Shown here one piece after another: positions 49,205 to 58,311 of a DNA stretch of 64,000 nucleotides. The notes below the pieces were generated by a model. It had not been told where the DNA came from, made no database searches, and worked only from the letters and a program-made list of their open reading frames with translations. The stretch comes from a virus, in IMG/VR virus record IMGVR_UViG_3300012005_000003, positions 37,401 through 101,400 of that record. One strand, 5' to 3'. The stretch's first letter is position 1. Each line of letters starts with the position of its first letter. The position numbers and the translations under genes were made by a program.

Positions 49205-49924
49205 TTAAATACCTAAAACTTTTCTTATATTACTGATTTTGGATTTTATCTGTGCATCCATGGCATCGTAAAGTTCTACTTTACCATCATCAAAGATTGC
49301 AAAAGCTAACTTGTACCAATCTTTATTACCTCCTGACAATTTATCAAGTTCCTCTCTCATTTTTTCATTTCTTACTAGAACATAATAAAATGTTACATCT
49401 CTTTTGAAAAAATAATCATTGAAATGTGAATTGTTTTTGTATGTTGTGCACCATGCGCTGTCACAATCGTTATTTCTGTGAGCAAATACAGTAAGGCCTA
49501 ATTTTCTACTGGCTTCATGTGTGTTCGGACTTGCAATGTATAGATCTTTATCATCCTTTATAAGATCGTAATCATCTTCTAGCTCTTTCATTGATGCAGT
49601 ACCTCTGCTGTTCAATTCGTCTATATAAGATTTGAACTCATCTAATGATTTAAATGTACCTATGTCATTCTTTTCAGCTTTGCTTTTTCCTACTAAAAGA
49701 TCATATTCTTCTACATAAGATTTGATGCTATCAACAGCATAAGCTTCTTCAATGTACATCTTAGATAACCAACCTACATATTTTTTAGTCTTGGAAGGGT
49801 CTATAGCAATGATAGAATCTACAGTCTTTTGAGAAATCTTACCAGCTTTGATGTAAGCTTCTGCTTGTTTCTTGTTTTCGTTTAAATGGATGTTTTTCCA
49901 TTCATTCATGTTTGTTATGATCAT
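49205..49924 (-). CDS. Capsid-tagged protein with a WCTT domain, 239 aa
   Basis: MIITNMNEWKNIHLNENKKQ: tag with LNE|N. A helical middle leads to CDSAWCTTYKNNSHFNDYFF and VTFYYVLVRNEKM, followed by KDWYKLAFAIFDDGKVELYD. This CxxxWCTT...HFNxYF pattern recurs in other large phages, where its function is unknown. Possible catalytic Cys. Packaged cargo is inferred. Confidence 0.65.
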   Translation of the reverse strand: MIITNMNEWKNIHLNENKKQAEAYIKAGKISQKTVDSIIAIDPSKTKKYVGWLSKMYIEEAYAVDSIKSYVEEYDLLVGKSKAEKNDIGTFKSLDEFKSYIDELNSRGTASMKELEDDYDLIKDDKDLYIASPNTHEASRKLGLTVFAHRNNDCDSAWCTTYKNNSHFNDYFFKRDVTFYYVLVRNEKMREELDKLSGGNKDWYKLAFAIFDDGKVELYDAMDAQIKSKISNIRKVLGI

Positions 49925-49938
49925 ACTATATTTTTATT

Positions 49939-50406
49939 TTAATTATTAAATTCACCTTTAAGTTTCACATAATCAGGAAGTTTTAATTCAACTTCATTCT
50001 CGCCACAATTAAGATCTCCTCCTATATTTTTAGAGCACCCATCCAAAGATATTAATTGATTAACACAACAATTAAAATTTTTTCCTACACTATGTGGACT
50101 ATTTTCCAATGACATTAATTGATTATGATTGCAATCAAAATCTCCTGTTATTTCAATATCTTTAAACCATACAGGAAATGTTGTCCAATCTTCTCCATCT
50201 AAATAAACATTACCTTTCACTTTCTTAAGCTTGACAAACTTAGCATCAACATCCATGAATGATGAATCAAGATTTAAAGGTCCTTCTATCACTTCCTGAG
50301 AAAGTAACTTGATGTTCATTTGCATTCTTTTTACTTTCCTCTCTTCAATGTTGCGAGGAACTAACAGGTTTTCATTTACGAATTGTTTAAAATTTGTTAT
50401 GATCAT
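49939..50406 (-). CDS. Capsid-tagged leucine-rich-repeat protein (copy 2)
   Basis: 155 residues. MIITNFKQFVNENLLVPRNI and the conserved 60-residue segment (LLSQEVIEGPLNLDSSFMDV) precede about two repeats (NQLMSLENSPHSVGKNF; NQLISLDGCSKNIGGDL) and the LELPDYVKLKGEF-type end. Its repeats are the most diverged of the set. It directly precedes the larger fused copy on the strand. Confidence 0.8.
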   Translation of the reverse strand: MIITNFKQFVNENLLVPRNIEERKVKRMQMNIKLLSQEVIEGPLNLDSSFMDVDAKFVKLKKVKGNVYLDGEDWTTFPVWFKDIEITGDFDCNHNQLMSLENSPHSVGKNFNCCVNQLISLDGCSKNIGGDLNCGENEVELKLPDYVKLKGEFNN

Positions 50407-50419
50407 GTTCTATATTTTT

Positions 50420-52261
50420 TTAATTTTTAAATTGACCTTTCAATTTAACATAATTAGGAAGTTCTAATTCGCCTTTATTATTTTGGCAATAAAAATCTCC
50501 TCCTACATTTTCAGGACAACCTTCCAAAGTTGTTAATTCATTACTTGTACAACTAAAATTTCCTCCTATGTATTCAGGACATCCTTGCAAAGATGTTAAT
50601 TTGTTATTATAACATTGAAAACTTCCATTTATATTATCTGGACTTCCTTCCAGAGATGTTAAATCATTATATGAACAACCAAAATCTCCTCCTATCTTCC
50701 GTGGACAGTTTTTCAATGTAGTTAATTTATTATTATAACAATTAAAATCGCCATTTACTTCAACATCTTTCAGCCATGCAGGTATTTCAGTCCATTGTTC
50801 TCCTGTTAACCAAACATCTCCATTAACTTTTTTCAGTTTTACGAACTTTGGATCTATGTCCATGAAGGATTCATCAAGCTTAAGTTCTCCATCTATCACT
50901 TCCTGAGAAAGCAGCTTGATGTTAATCTGCTTGAGCTTCTCCTTGCGCCCTTCCAGGTTACGAGGAACTAACAGGTTTTCATTTACGAATTGTTTAAAGT
51001 TTGTTATGATTTTACTTTCTCCTAATTTATTTTGTGCTATATCATGTTTGATATCTTTAACGATATCGTTTATCTCTTTTGTTGCATTTTTATCTCCTGA
51101 TAAAATGTTCTTCATTATAGCATTAAACTCTTTAGCTGGTTTAGAAGATAAAACAGCTATAATATTATTTTTGTATTCTTCGTTTCTGCTATCGTATATA
51201 GCATCATTCAATCTCTGCCAGAATCCAGGCCCTAGTCTCAGAGCCATTCTTTCAGAAGCTAAAGAATCTGCAGCTTTTATAACTTTTGTTCTTTCTTCAC
51301 TTGATAATGAATCATGTGACATCAATAATTCTGTAACTCCTTTTGCCAATTCGTGAATCAGGAATGGAAACGATGTTGCAGTTACAATGATTTTTGGAGT
51401 ATCATCCTGAAGATCCAATTTTATTTTACCAACACTTGATTCTTCTCCTCCGAAGTTATCAGGAACTACCCAGTATCCGTATTCAGACATCACGCTTAAT
51501 ATAGAATACATATCTACTAAACCTGGATGAATCTTTTTAAGTCCATCAGAAATCAAATGATATGCATATGTAGTTTTTACTGCAGAACCATGAATAAGAC
51601 TGTTGATGAATTTTCTCTTTTCCACTTCAAGCTCCAAACCAGTTAAATCATCTGCTATTTCTTCTGCATCTTCATCGTCTATGTCAGATAATGAAATCTC
51701 ACCATGTTTTATCATCTTGGCTTCGAAATCTACATCATCTTCTGATATATTAAATTCTTTACAGATAAGATCTATTGCAAGTTTTTCCAAATCTTCTATA
51801 TGATCAGCTTCTATCTCGACAACTTCATTGTAAACTTTCATCAACAACATCTGAAGATCCATCATATTTTCTATATCAATATGTTTGTCGTGTACATATG
51901 ACTGTAACTTATCAACTATCTCTTTGAATCTCTCATCAGCTATAATCTTATCAAAATCTTCATTTGGATAAGCTGGGTTTTTTGCCAAACTGTGAGTTTT
52001 AGATTTCAAAGATTTGTCTATATCAGAGTGTCTCTTGTGAGACATAGCTTCGTTTAAAACTTCTGATATAAGCTTGTATGCTTTTGGCTTTGGAGATTCT
52101 TTTGGATCTCTTTTTCCAGGTTTGAATGGATTGATCGAAGGCTTAGTTGCAGGTTCTGCAATCTTTGGTTCACTTGGAGCAATCAAAGGTTGAGGCTCTT
52201 TTGTGTTCTTTTCGTTTAATCTCTTTTTAAAGTTTGTAAAATCTGATAATTTTTTAAACAT
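50420..52261 (-). CDS. Prohead-core-like protein fused to a leucine-rich-repeat cargo domain
   Basis: 613 residues. Residues 1-416: tag MFKKLSDFTNFKKRLNEKNT (LNE|K), a Pro-rich acidic linker with SEVLNEAMS as another site, helical regions and a conserved domain with HPGLVDMYSILSVMSEYGYW and FPFLIHELAKGVTELLMSH. From about 418 a complete second tag appears internally, IITNFKQFVNENLLVPRN, followed by four 21-residue leucine-rich repeats. The join is in-frame without a stop. Position near the portal suggests a core or internal head protein, as T4 gp67/gp68 lie between gp20 and gp21. Protease action at VNE|N would release the repeat domain. Confidence 0.75.
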   Translation of the reverse strand: MFKKLSDFTNFKKRLNEKNTKEPQPLIAPSEPKIAEPATKPSINPFKPGKRDPKESPKPKAYKLISEVLNEAMSHKRHSDIDKSLKSKTHSLAKNPAYPNEDFDKIIADERFKEIVDKLQSYVHDKHIDIENMMDLQMLLMKVYNEVVEIEADHIEDLEKLAIDLICKEFNISEDDVDFEAKMIKHGEISLSDIDDEDAEEIADDLTGLELEVEKRKFINSLIHGSAVKTTYAYHLISDGLKKIHPGLVDMYSILSVMSEYGYWVVPDNFGGEESSVGKIKLDLQDDTPKIIVTATSFPFLIHELAKGVTELLMSHDSLSSEERTKVIKAADSLASERMALRLGPGFWQRLNDAIYDSRNEEYKNNIIAVLSSKPAKEFNAIMKNILSGDKNATKEINDIVKDIKHDIAQNKLGESKIITNFKQFVNENLLVPRNLEGRKEKLKQINIKLLSQEVIDGELKLDESFMDIDPKFVKLKKVNGDVWLTGEQWTEIPAWLKDVEVNGDFNCYNNKLTTLKNCPRKIGGDFGCSYNDLTSLEGSPDNINGSFQCYNNKLTSLQGCPEYIGGNFSCTSNELTTLEGCPENVGGDFYCQNNKGELELPNYVKLKGQFKN

Positions 52262-52291
52262 AGTTTGTATTTATTTCTTATCTATATATTG

Positions 52292-52320
52292 AAAAAGAGA
52301 TGCGTTGCTGCATCTCTTTT
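52292..52320 (-). terminator. Terminator hairpin
   Basis: AAAAGAGATGC pairs with GCATCTCTTTT; it lies below the minus-strand gene ending at 52334. A TATATA box at 52283-52289 follows for the next gene. Confidence 0.75.
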
Positions 52321-52333
52321 GAATATTTTTTAA

Positions 52334-52945
52334 TTAGTCTTTTTTGGTTTTATCTGATATATCAGCTGGATCCGTTCCTTCAGGAACGTTATCAACTATA
52401 TCAACGAAAGTTCGGTTGTAAATAGCCGCTTCCTTTTCAGAATATGAATCCTGTAATGCTTTGATGAAAGCTTTTGGAGTCTTAGGATCTTTGTTTATTT
52501 TTTTATTCCATGAATTACCAATTTCCAAAGTGTAACCGAAATAATTGATCATATCTACTAAAGTTCCTATGACATATTTAGTTCTGCTACCATTTCTGCT
52601 AGATTCCACTTTAACTATGAAAGATTTATCCATTTTTGCTTCTAACACTACTTCAATTCCTTCTTTGACATTTTCCTTCTTAGCTTGTTTCAAAGCATCA
52701 TCAAATATGTTTTTTTCAGGATTGATATTTGCAACAAATGCCAACATGCCTACAACTTCTTTCTCGTTGTCATCTGTAGCCTTCATTAAGGCATCGTAAA
52801 GTTCTTTACCAGTCTTGAAAGATCCTGAAACAGTTTCATCTTCTTTCAATCCTAACAATTTGTGCATTTTACCTTGTTTAGGCTTAAATTTATCAGAAAA
52901 GAAGTTTTTCTTTTCATTAACAAAATCTTCAAATCTTTTGATCAT
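52334..52945 (-). CDS. Capsid-tagged protein next to the portal gene, 203 aa
   Basis: MIKRFEDFVNEKKNFFSDKF (VNE|K), a small helical domain (GKELYDALMKATDDNEKEVV) and beta segments (EVVLEAKMDKSFIVKVES; KYVIGTLVDMINYFGYTLEI). Its place directly after the portal gene suggests a prohead-core or internal structural protein. No family recognised. Confidence 0.65.
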   Translation of the reverse strand: MIKRFEDFVNEKKNFFSDKFKPKQGKMHKLLGLKEDETVSGSFKTGKELYDALMKATDDNEKEVVGMLAFVANINPEKNIFDDALKQAKKENVKEGIEVVLEAKMDKSFIVKVESSRNGSRTKYVIGTLVDMINYFGYTLEIGNSWNKKINKDPKTPKAFIKALQDSYSEKEAAIYNRTFVDIVDNVPEGTDPADISDKTKKD

Positions 52946-52979
52946 CTTTAATTTTATTTTTTATGCTTTATATATTATT

Positions 52980-54632
52980 TTAAGAAGCTGGTTGTTCAGG
53001 TTGTTCAGGTTGTTCTGCTGGAGCTTCTGCAGCTGGAGCTTCTGCAACCGGTTCTTCACCAGCTGGTTCTGCAGCTATTTCCTCGGTTGGAACTTGTCCA
53101 AGTTTTCTCATTTTCGCTTTTTTGTTCTCTTCTATCTCAATATCAGTCAGTTTTAAAATCCTCTTGATCAAGTAATCTATATCGAAGTATGACTCTGGAG
53201 CTTCTTTTGGAATATTGGTTAATAGATTTGCAAGAATGTTTGCTCTCTTTTCCAAGATACCAATCTCTTTCCACTCTTCGAACATGTTGTTCTGATTGAA
53301 ACGAACATTGATAGAATTTATAAAAGAAGCATCGTTCTTCAATTCTGGAAATTCTAATAAAGTCTGTATGATCAAAGGTTTCACAATGATCTCTTTGAAC
53401 ATAGCTCTCAATCTGGATACAAAATTAGTAAATCTCATTTCATCACGAGTCACCTCTGATGCATCAGAGAATATGTTACCACCACCAGTTGAGCCATCAA
53501 GACGTGATGCCGGAACTTTTGAACTTCTCTTCAGAGCTCCCATGAACCAGTTCAACATGGATTCTTCGTTAAGATCTGCCGTATCTGGTTTTATCATTTC
53601 TATACTAGGAGTTCCAGATTCAGATTCAGGAAACCACCATTGTTTACTGAAAGGTATATGAGCTGAACCATTGATTGATACTGTTCCCATTTCATCATTA
53701 AATGATACTTCATCTTTGTAATCAGCTATCAACTGTCCTATCTCTTCCTCTGCTCTGGTTTTTGATAAACCTCCAACAGGGATGATGAACTTCTGATACA
53801 TTGTAGCATTCATGATATTGAACATGATACGAGACTGTTCTATCAATTTCAACTGATTGTAAGGCCGTATTAAATTCTCAACATAACTGGTTTCGAAAAT
53901 ACCAATGCTGTTGTTTCCAGAATATGCCAGATATATGATAGAAGAATCCAACATGATTTTTCTATTTTGTATATCGTTAGGATGTTGTATCCATACTTTC
54001 TTTCCTGACATAGGTTCTACCGCAGGAACCAGTGTTGCAGGATCCAACATTTTTATATCTATGATCACCTTCTGTCTGTCATCGTATACAATCTCGAAAG
54101 CCAAGTAACCATCGACAATGAATTGTCTGAAATAGTTCCATGCTGTGATACCATCGTTAAATCCTAGTGTATTGTACACTTGTTCGAATATCTGATAATA
54201 ACGGTCTTTTACTTTCTTTGCTACATTCTCTTTGAGATCTACAGGGAAACAGAATTTTGATCCATCGTCATAATCTATTGCATCATCACAAACTATTGTG
54301 ATATACTCACTGATCTCACCTTTGACAGAATACTGTCTCAATATCTTCTGTTTTTCAGTATATGCAAAATTCAAAAATGCAACAGATTTCTTTTCTAGAA
54401 CTTTAGAAACAGCTCTTCTTGAAAAAATATCATACATGCTACCAGATGTAGCAAGAGTATTAGGATCTTCATTTATTCCAGTTGCACTAGAATTCTTGAG
54501 GATCATATCATCGTATTTCATACCCCAGTTCCATGAGGAAAGATCTCTCAATACTTTATTGTAGAAAGATTTATTGCCTATGTTACTAGGTGAGTACTGT
54601 ATCTGACGATATGGGTTTGCTGATCCTGCCAT
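52980..54632 (-). CDS. gp20: Portal protein, T4 gp20 family
   Basis: 550 residues (T4 gp20 524). Core motifs: WNYFRQFIVDGYLAFEIVYD, LDPATLVPAVEP, EQSRIMFNIMNATMYQKFII, the PVGGLSKTRAEEEI region, and KVPASRLDGSTGGGNIFSDA with the following EVTRDEMRFTNFVSRLRAMF. These are the conserved wing and stem segments of T4-type portals. The C-terminus is an unusual Ala/Glu/Pro tail (EEPVAEAPAAEAPAEQPEQP). The dodecamer forms the DNA-packaging vertex. Confidence 0.9.
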   Translation of the reverse strand: MAGSANPYRQIQYSPSNIGNKSFYNKVLRDLSSWNWGMKYDDMILKNSSATGINEDPNTLATSGSMYDIFSRRAVSKVLEKKSVAFLNFAYTEKQKILRQYSVKGEISEYITIVCDDAIDYDDGSKFCFPVDLKENVAKKVKDRYYQIFEQVYNTLGFNDGITAWNYFRQFIVDGYLAFEIVYDDRQKVIIDIKMLDPATLVPAVEPMSGKKVWIQHPNDIQNRKIMLDSSIIYLAYSGNNSIGIFETSYVENLIRPYNQLKLIEQSRIMFNIMNATMYQKFIIPVGGLSKTRAEEEIGQLIADYKDEVSFNDEMGTVSINGSAHIPFSKQWWFPESESGTPSIEMIKPDTADLNEESMLNWFMGALKRSSKVPASRLDGSTGGGNIFSDASEVTRDEMRFTNFVSRLRAMFKEIIVKPLIIQTLLEFPELKNDASFINSINVRFNQNNMFEEWKEIGILEKRANILANLLTNIPKEAPESYFDIDYLIKRILKLTDIEIEENKKAKMRKLGQVPTEEIAAEPAGEEPVAEAPAAEAPAEQPEQPEQPAS

Positions 54633-54640
54633 GTGTTATG

Positions 54641-54646
54641 TATATA
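54641..54646 (-). promoter_or_regulatory. Candidate late promoter of the portal gene
   Basis: TATATA 8 bases above the portal ATG, at the junction with the gene ending at 54647. Weak by itself; consistent with other late genes. Confidence 0.35.
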
Positions 54647-55204
54647 TTATGTGAAGCTTTGCCAGAAAGAGAAAGAAGCTTCTAATCTTTTTAATTCTTC
54701 TTTCATAGCTTCTATATTGATTGCTACATCTCCTGGTAATTTATAAGTATAAGTTTCTAACATATTTATTAGATCCATTTTACATAGAATTACACAATAG
54801 TCTTTGAACAATTGTGTAGCAGCGATGAAATCATCTCCAACATATTTGACAACCATTGCATTGAGTTCATCATGTCTGATATGATCCAAAATAGTCAATA
54901 TATTATTTGTTGTATTATAAAAGAATTTCTTTGTATTATCAGTTTCGTTTCTTACATTGACTGATACAACTGTTAAAACATCTCTACCAAGGTGAGCTTG
55001 TTGAGTCAATAATTCGAAATTATCTTTCAATGATATATTTTCATAATATCCAGCAAATTTGCTATTCTTTTTGAAATAATCTAAAGCTCTGTCGATGTTC
55101 ATATCGATCATATCGACAGAAAATAATTCTGGTAATTTACATCCATAAGTCAATCTTGTTTTAATGTAATATTTTACTTTTTCCAATTGATCTTTATTTT
55201 CCAT
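54647..55204 (-). CDS. Probable virion or assembly protein, 185 aa
   Basis: Mostly helical (NIDRALDYFKKNSKFAGYYE, ATQLFKDYCVILCKMDLINM). No family recognised. Sits between portal and the next structural gene, overlapping it by 11 bases, so it probably belongs to head or neck assembly. Confidence 0.65.
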   Translation of the reverse strand: MENKDQLEKVKYYIKTRLTYGCKLPELFSVDMIDMNIDRALDYFKKNSKFAGYYENISLKDNFELLTQQAHLGRDVLTVVSVNVRNETDNTKKFFYNTTNNILTILDHIRHDELNAMVVKYVGDDFIAATQLFKDYCVILCKMDLINMLETYTYKLPGDVAINIEAMKEELKRLEASFSFWQSFT

Positions 55205-55952
55205 TTTTAATGTTGTTTAGATTGTTTAAATCTTCTATTGATTTATTCAGATTCTCTCGAGTAGTTTTAAAATCTTGCATGCTTTTTTCTAAAACTTTAT
55301 CTATATCCTTCCAATTGTTCATAGTATCCTTCATCAGGTTCTGATGCCTTTCATCTCTAGTCTTCAGTTTGGCCTTCCAGATCTGAGCAAGTTTGCCTTC
55401 ATCTACATTAGTGAACACTTGGCTGTTCATAGTCAGAAATCTTTCAAGTTGTGTAAAGCTGATTTCGTACACTTTGTTTACGAGCCTGAGATCGAATTCT
55501 CTGATCGAATATTCGAAACCTATTGCAGATAACATCTGATATACATTTTCGTAAGATATACCATTCATGGGTTGTTCTTGCATTCCAGCTTTAGTCTTAT
55601 CATCTTTGGATTTAAGTAAGTTTTCTTGACCATCAAACATCTTATCGAATAATCTGATCCTGAGCTTCATCGGAATGAAATTGATACTTAAACCGAAAAC
55701 TATCTTGGTATGTTCTAGTTGTTTCCAATCTGTGAGAAGTATTGGAGCATATTGTTCCAGTTTGGAACTCTTTCCTTGAAGATTGTAAAGAAGGAAATAG
55801 AACTTACCAGCAAGCATATCTGACAGATTGACAACAGAAACACCATCTGAAGGAGATTGTAGTTTATCTATCATCCATTTCGATGAATTGTTAGATAGTT
55901 TTTCTCCTTCAGTTCTGTAAAGAAGCTCTAAGTTATCTAATAGTTTTCCCAA
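55194..55952 (-). CDS. Conserved structural or neck-region protein, 252 aa
   Basis: The N-terminal part YAPILLTDWKQLEHTKIVFG and LSINFIPMKLRIRLFDKMFD has a pattern ('GLNxxFxPxxxRxxLlD') I associate with conserved proteins of T4-like phages. The C-terminal 60 residues form a coiled coil (DKVLEKSMQDFKTTRENLNK). Exact function unassigned. It begins 2 bases after the gp4-like gene. Confidence 0.65.
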   Translation of the reverse strand: MGKLLDNLELLYRTEGEKLSNNSSKWMIDKLQSPSDGVSVVNLSDMLAGKFYFLLYNLQGKSSKLEQYAPILLTDWKQLEHTKIVFGLSINFIPMKLRIRLFDKMFDGQENLLKSKDDKTKAGMQEQPMNGISYENVYQMLSAIGFEYSIREFDLRLVNKVYEISFTQLERFLTMNSQVFTNVDEGKLAQIWKAKLKTRDERHQNLMKDTMNNWKDIDKVLEKSMQDFKTTRENLNKSIEDLNNLNNIKNGK

Positions 55953-55953
55953 T

Positions 55954-56457
55954 TTACTCTTTGATTCTGTTTAAGTGTTTCTCAGTGATGATGTAGAATT
56001 CAAGATCTCTTGCTTTGCAATATTCTTTAGCTCTCTCCCATTTGTATACATTTTTTGTATATGTCTTGATCTGGTATTCGAACGATTCCAGTTTTTTAGA
56101 ATTTGCATTCTTTGGCAACACTGGCGGCTTCGTTTCGTTCAGAGGTTTAACTTCCAACACCATGCGTTTGAATTTGTCTGGGTTGCCGTCTATACACATT
56201 TCAACATAGAAATCAGGATAATACCTGTGAGGTTTACCCATCATGTCGTTATATTTGATCTCTATGAATTCAGCACCCCATCTTGCAACTTTTCCTGTAC
56301 CTGATAAATAATCCAACCATATCATGATCCTTTTTTCCCAGGATGATCTGAAATACAAACCACCTTCATTGTTCAGTTTGATCACCTTGTTTTTGTTCTG
56401 TGGTGTATACAGTCCTTGCTGGTAGTTACCTCTCTGTGTCGGTTTACTATTAAGCAT
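55954..56457 (-). CDS. gp4: Head-completion nuclease, T4 gp4 (50) family
   Basis: 167 residues. QGLYTPQNKNKVIKL, YFRSSWEKRIMIWLD, KPHRYYPDFYVEM and VLEVKPLNET supply the PD-(D/E)xK/TnsA-like residues: Glu of RSSWEK, Asp of PDF and ExK of LEVKP. T4 gp4 is required to finish heads after packaging. All key residues appear intact, in contrast to the copy at 15073. Overlaps the 2H-phosphoesterase gene by 8 bases. Confidence 0.85.
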   Translation of the reverse strand: MLNSKPTQRGNYQQGLYTPQNKNKVIKLNNEGGLYFRSSWEKRIMIWLDYLSGTGKVARWGAEFIEIKYNDMMGKPHRYYPDFYVEMCIDGNPDKFKRMVLEVKPLNETKPPVLPKNANSKKLESFEYQIKTYTKNVYKWERAKEYCKARDLEFYIITEKHLNRIKE

Positions 56458-57121
56458 TTAATACATAATGGAATTTCTGTTTGTCTGCTGTAGAATAAGT
56501 GACGTCTTTTATATCTTCTATAGTGATGACGTCTTTAAATTTCTTTAAATATTTTTCACCAGTTCCTTTCAAGCAATAAGCCAATGTGATATGAGGAACA
56601 TACGCATCGTAATCTGATTTATAAGGAAACTCTTTCAATTCTTCATGAAGAGCTATAAGTTCTTCAGAAGGTATGACTGCGATCTTGACAACATCGAATT
56701 TCTCATTATCGAACATGCTGATTTCTGAAATCTGAACTGTGAAAGGTTCATACTGCATGATCACTTTTTCTACATCTTCTGGAGTTGCTGCATCTTCATC
56801 ATCTTGTTCAGAAACCAAACCGTACAAAGCTGTTATATGGACATCGTCCTGTTTTCCAAATCTGTTCGGGTTTTCAGGATCGTTGTATAAATCTTCATCA
56901 GATATCTCGTCTTGCATCTTTCTGATTATATCTATAGAGTCGCCATTTGTGACATCCAACATCACACATCCGTAACTGTATTTTGCTTTCTCCTCTTTTC
57001 CTTCGTTTAGAAAAATATGATCAGCAATACCAATACGACCTTTTTTATGAATAGTGTTCGAAGCTTCTAAAATTTTAGAAGCTAAAGATCTTTGTTTTAG
57101 AAACCCTTTGAAATCTAACAT
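56450..57121 (-). CDS. Capsid-tagged 2H (LigT-like) phosphoesterase
   Basis: 223 residues. The tag region MLDFKGFLKQRSLASKILEA has ILE|A, and a second site, FLNE|G, follows at residue 40. The body has two HxT motifs, DVHITALYG (residues 95-97) and YVPHITLAYC (177-179), spaced as in 2H phosphoesterases, with EELKEFPYKSDYDAY before the second. The family cleaves 2',3'-cyclic or 2'-5' linked nucleotides. T4 Acb1 is a 2H enzyme that destroys CBASS signals. Processing and anti-defence use are inferred. Confidence 0.8.
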   Translation of the reverse strand: MLDFKGFLKQRSLASKILEASNTIHKKGRIGIADHIFLNEGKEEKAKYSYGCVMLDVTNGDSIDIIRKMQDEISDEDLYNDPENPNRFGKQDDVHITALYGLVSEQDDEDAATPEDVEKVIMQYEPFTVQISEISMFDNEKFDVVKIAVIPSEELIALHEELKEFPYKSDYDAYVPHITLAYCLKGTGEKYLKKFKDVITIEDIKDVTYSTADKQKFHYVLNA

Positions 57122-57159
57122 GTTACAAGTTTTTATTTTATGTTCTATATATCGAAATT

Positions 57160-57546
57160 TTACAAATGGTGAAGTCCTTCACCATCATTTGCTCTATCTA
57201 GAGACATTAATCTGATCAAGTTGTCAGGATCACCCTTCTTCTTATGAAGTTCGTTGTAACCTGCTGCAATACCTCGTTTGAAAATTTCTGTGTAGTAAGA
57301 GAATGCATCAGTGTATTTCTCTTCATTGAATTTAGACCAGTTATCGAACAGGTTTAATAATCCTGTCTGTATACAATCCTTACGATCGTCAGGATTGGAA
57401 TACACCATCTTGCGAATTGCTCTGTCTGCAATCTTTTTTAGCATCTCTTCAGCATCTCTGGTTAAAAAACCGTACGCTTTGGAGATCACGATCTGTTTGT
57501 AGATCTCTTTTTTGTCAATATAGAAATTGTTGATATTATCAGCCAT
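57160..57546 (-). CDS. gp55: Late sigma factor, T4 gp55-like
   Basis: 128 residues; T4 gp55 has 185. RKDCIQTGLLNLFDNWSKFN, EEKYTDAFSYYTEIFKRGIA and AGYNELHKKKG match the sigma region-2-like core of gp55 (D.IQxG.l...NF..kY.nafaYfT.i..n....I...K). The usual C-terminal extension that contacts the sliding clamp is short. In T4, gp55 directs polymerase to TATAAATA; here many late genes have TATATA. Strong by context. Confidence 0.75.
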   Translation of the reverse strand: MADNINNFYIDKKEIYKQIVISKAYGFLTRDAEEMLKKIADRAIRKMVYSNPDDRKDCIQTGLLNLFDNWSKFNEEKYTDAFSYYTEIFKRGIAAGYNELHKKKGDPDNLIRLMSLDRANDGEGLHHL

Positions 57547-57658
57547 CTTTGGAGCTTTAATTTTTTGGTTGCTGTTTTTAAAAATTATAAGGCTTTAGAT
57601 GGCGTAAAAATGGTAATTACTATATTGTATGCATGTCAGAGAGAAAAGTTTAGAACAT

Positions 57659-57691
57659 AAAAAAAGGTGTAGATTTCTCTACACCTTTTTT
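57659..57691 (-). terminator. Terminator hairpin
   Basis: AAAAAGGTGTAGA pairs with TCTACACCTTTTT around a short loop. Lies between the gp55-like gene and the gene at 57716, so it probably acts on both strands. Confidence 0.8.
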
Positions 57692-57715
57692 ATTTACGGT
57701 TTTTGATTATGGCTA

Positions 57716-57943
57716 TTAATGCTGTGTTTTAGCATGAATAAAAGTTATAATTTCTTTGGCTCTTTTCAAATCATGCTCTTTATGTTCTAGTTCATTATTC
57801 AATCTATCTATGATTGGTTGATAAACTTTTTTTACACAATCAACAGCTTCATCTAATGTTATATTCTTATTTAAAATAATATTTATAACATCTTCTAGTT
57901 CTTCCTTACTAGGTGAATCACATAACAATACATATAGTTCCAT
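57716..57943 (-). CDS. Small helical protein, 75 aa
   Basis: MELYVLLCDSPSKEELEDVI and a long helix (DRLNNELEHKEHDLKRAKEI). No family recognised. Three bases below the next gene; both run toward the terminator at 57659. Confidence 0.55.
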   Translation of the reverse strand: MELYVLLCDSPSKEELEDVINIILNKNITLDEAVDCVKKVYQPIIDRLNNELEHKEHDLKRAKEIITFIHAKTQH

Positions 57944-57945
57944 TA

Positions 57946-58311
57946 CTAAGCACTCAAACGGTGCGTATAGATCTTAATATGTAATTTTTTACGAGCACAT
58001 ACGATAAAATCTTGTATGTTATCCTTACCCCATTGGCTGTTGACTGCTACATCTTTATTGCCAACTTTAATAATATCTTCTAAGTTTAAAAAGAATCTAC
58101 CTTTGTTTGCTTTATTGACGTTTTGCGCTATTTCAAACCCGGAATGTAATTCCTTTCTAGGAAATAAATTCTGTAACGTATCAAGTGTTACATCTGGATG
58201 CTCCTTAACATAGTCGCTTACTACAGCAAGAACCAAATGCCCTTTACCGTATTTTTCTCCTTTGAATGTGTACTTTGAATAGTCTCTTGCTGATTTTGTT
58301 AAATTTTTCAT
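57946..58311 (-). CDS. Conserved small protein, 121 aa
   Basis: The frame opens at 58332 in a T-rich stretch; the ATG at 58311 (MKNLTKSARDYSKYTFKGEK) is preferred. VLAVVSDYVKEHPDVTLDTL, QNLFPRKELHSGFEIAQNVN and FLNLEDIIKVGNKDVAVNSQ with WGKDNIQDFI resemble a small protein family seen in Bacteroidota and their phages. Function unknown. Promoter probably in 58333-58430. Confidence 0.6.
   Translation of the reverse strand: MKNLTKSARDYSKYTFKGEKYGKGHLVLAVVSDYVKEHPDVTLDTLQNLFPRKELHSGFEIAQNVNKANKGRFFLNLEDIIKVGNKDVAVNSQWGKDNIQDFIVCARKKLHIKIYTHRLSA

Noticed and set aside
50916-51356. Plus-strand 146-codon frame opposite the core/leucine-rich-repeat fusion
   Set aside because: Shadow of a long, motif-bearing gene on the other strand.
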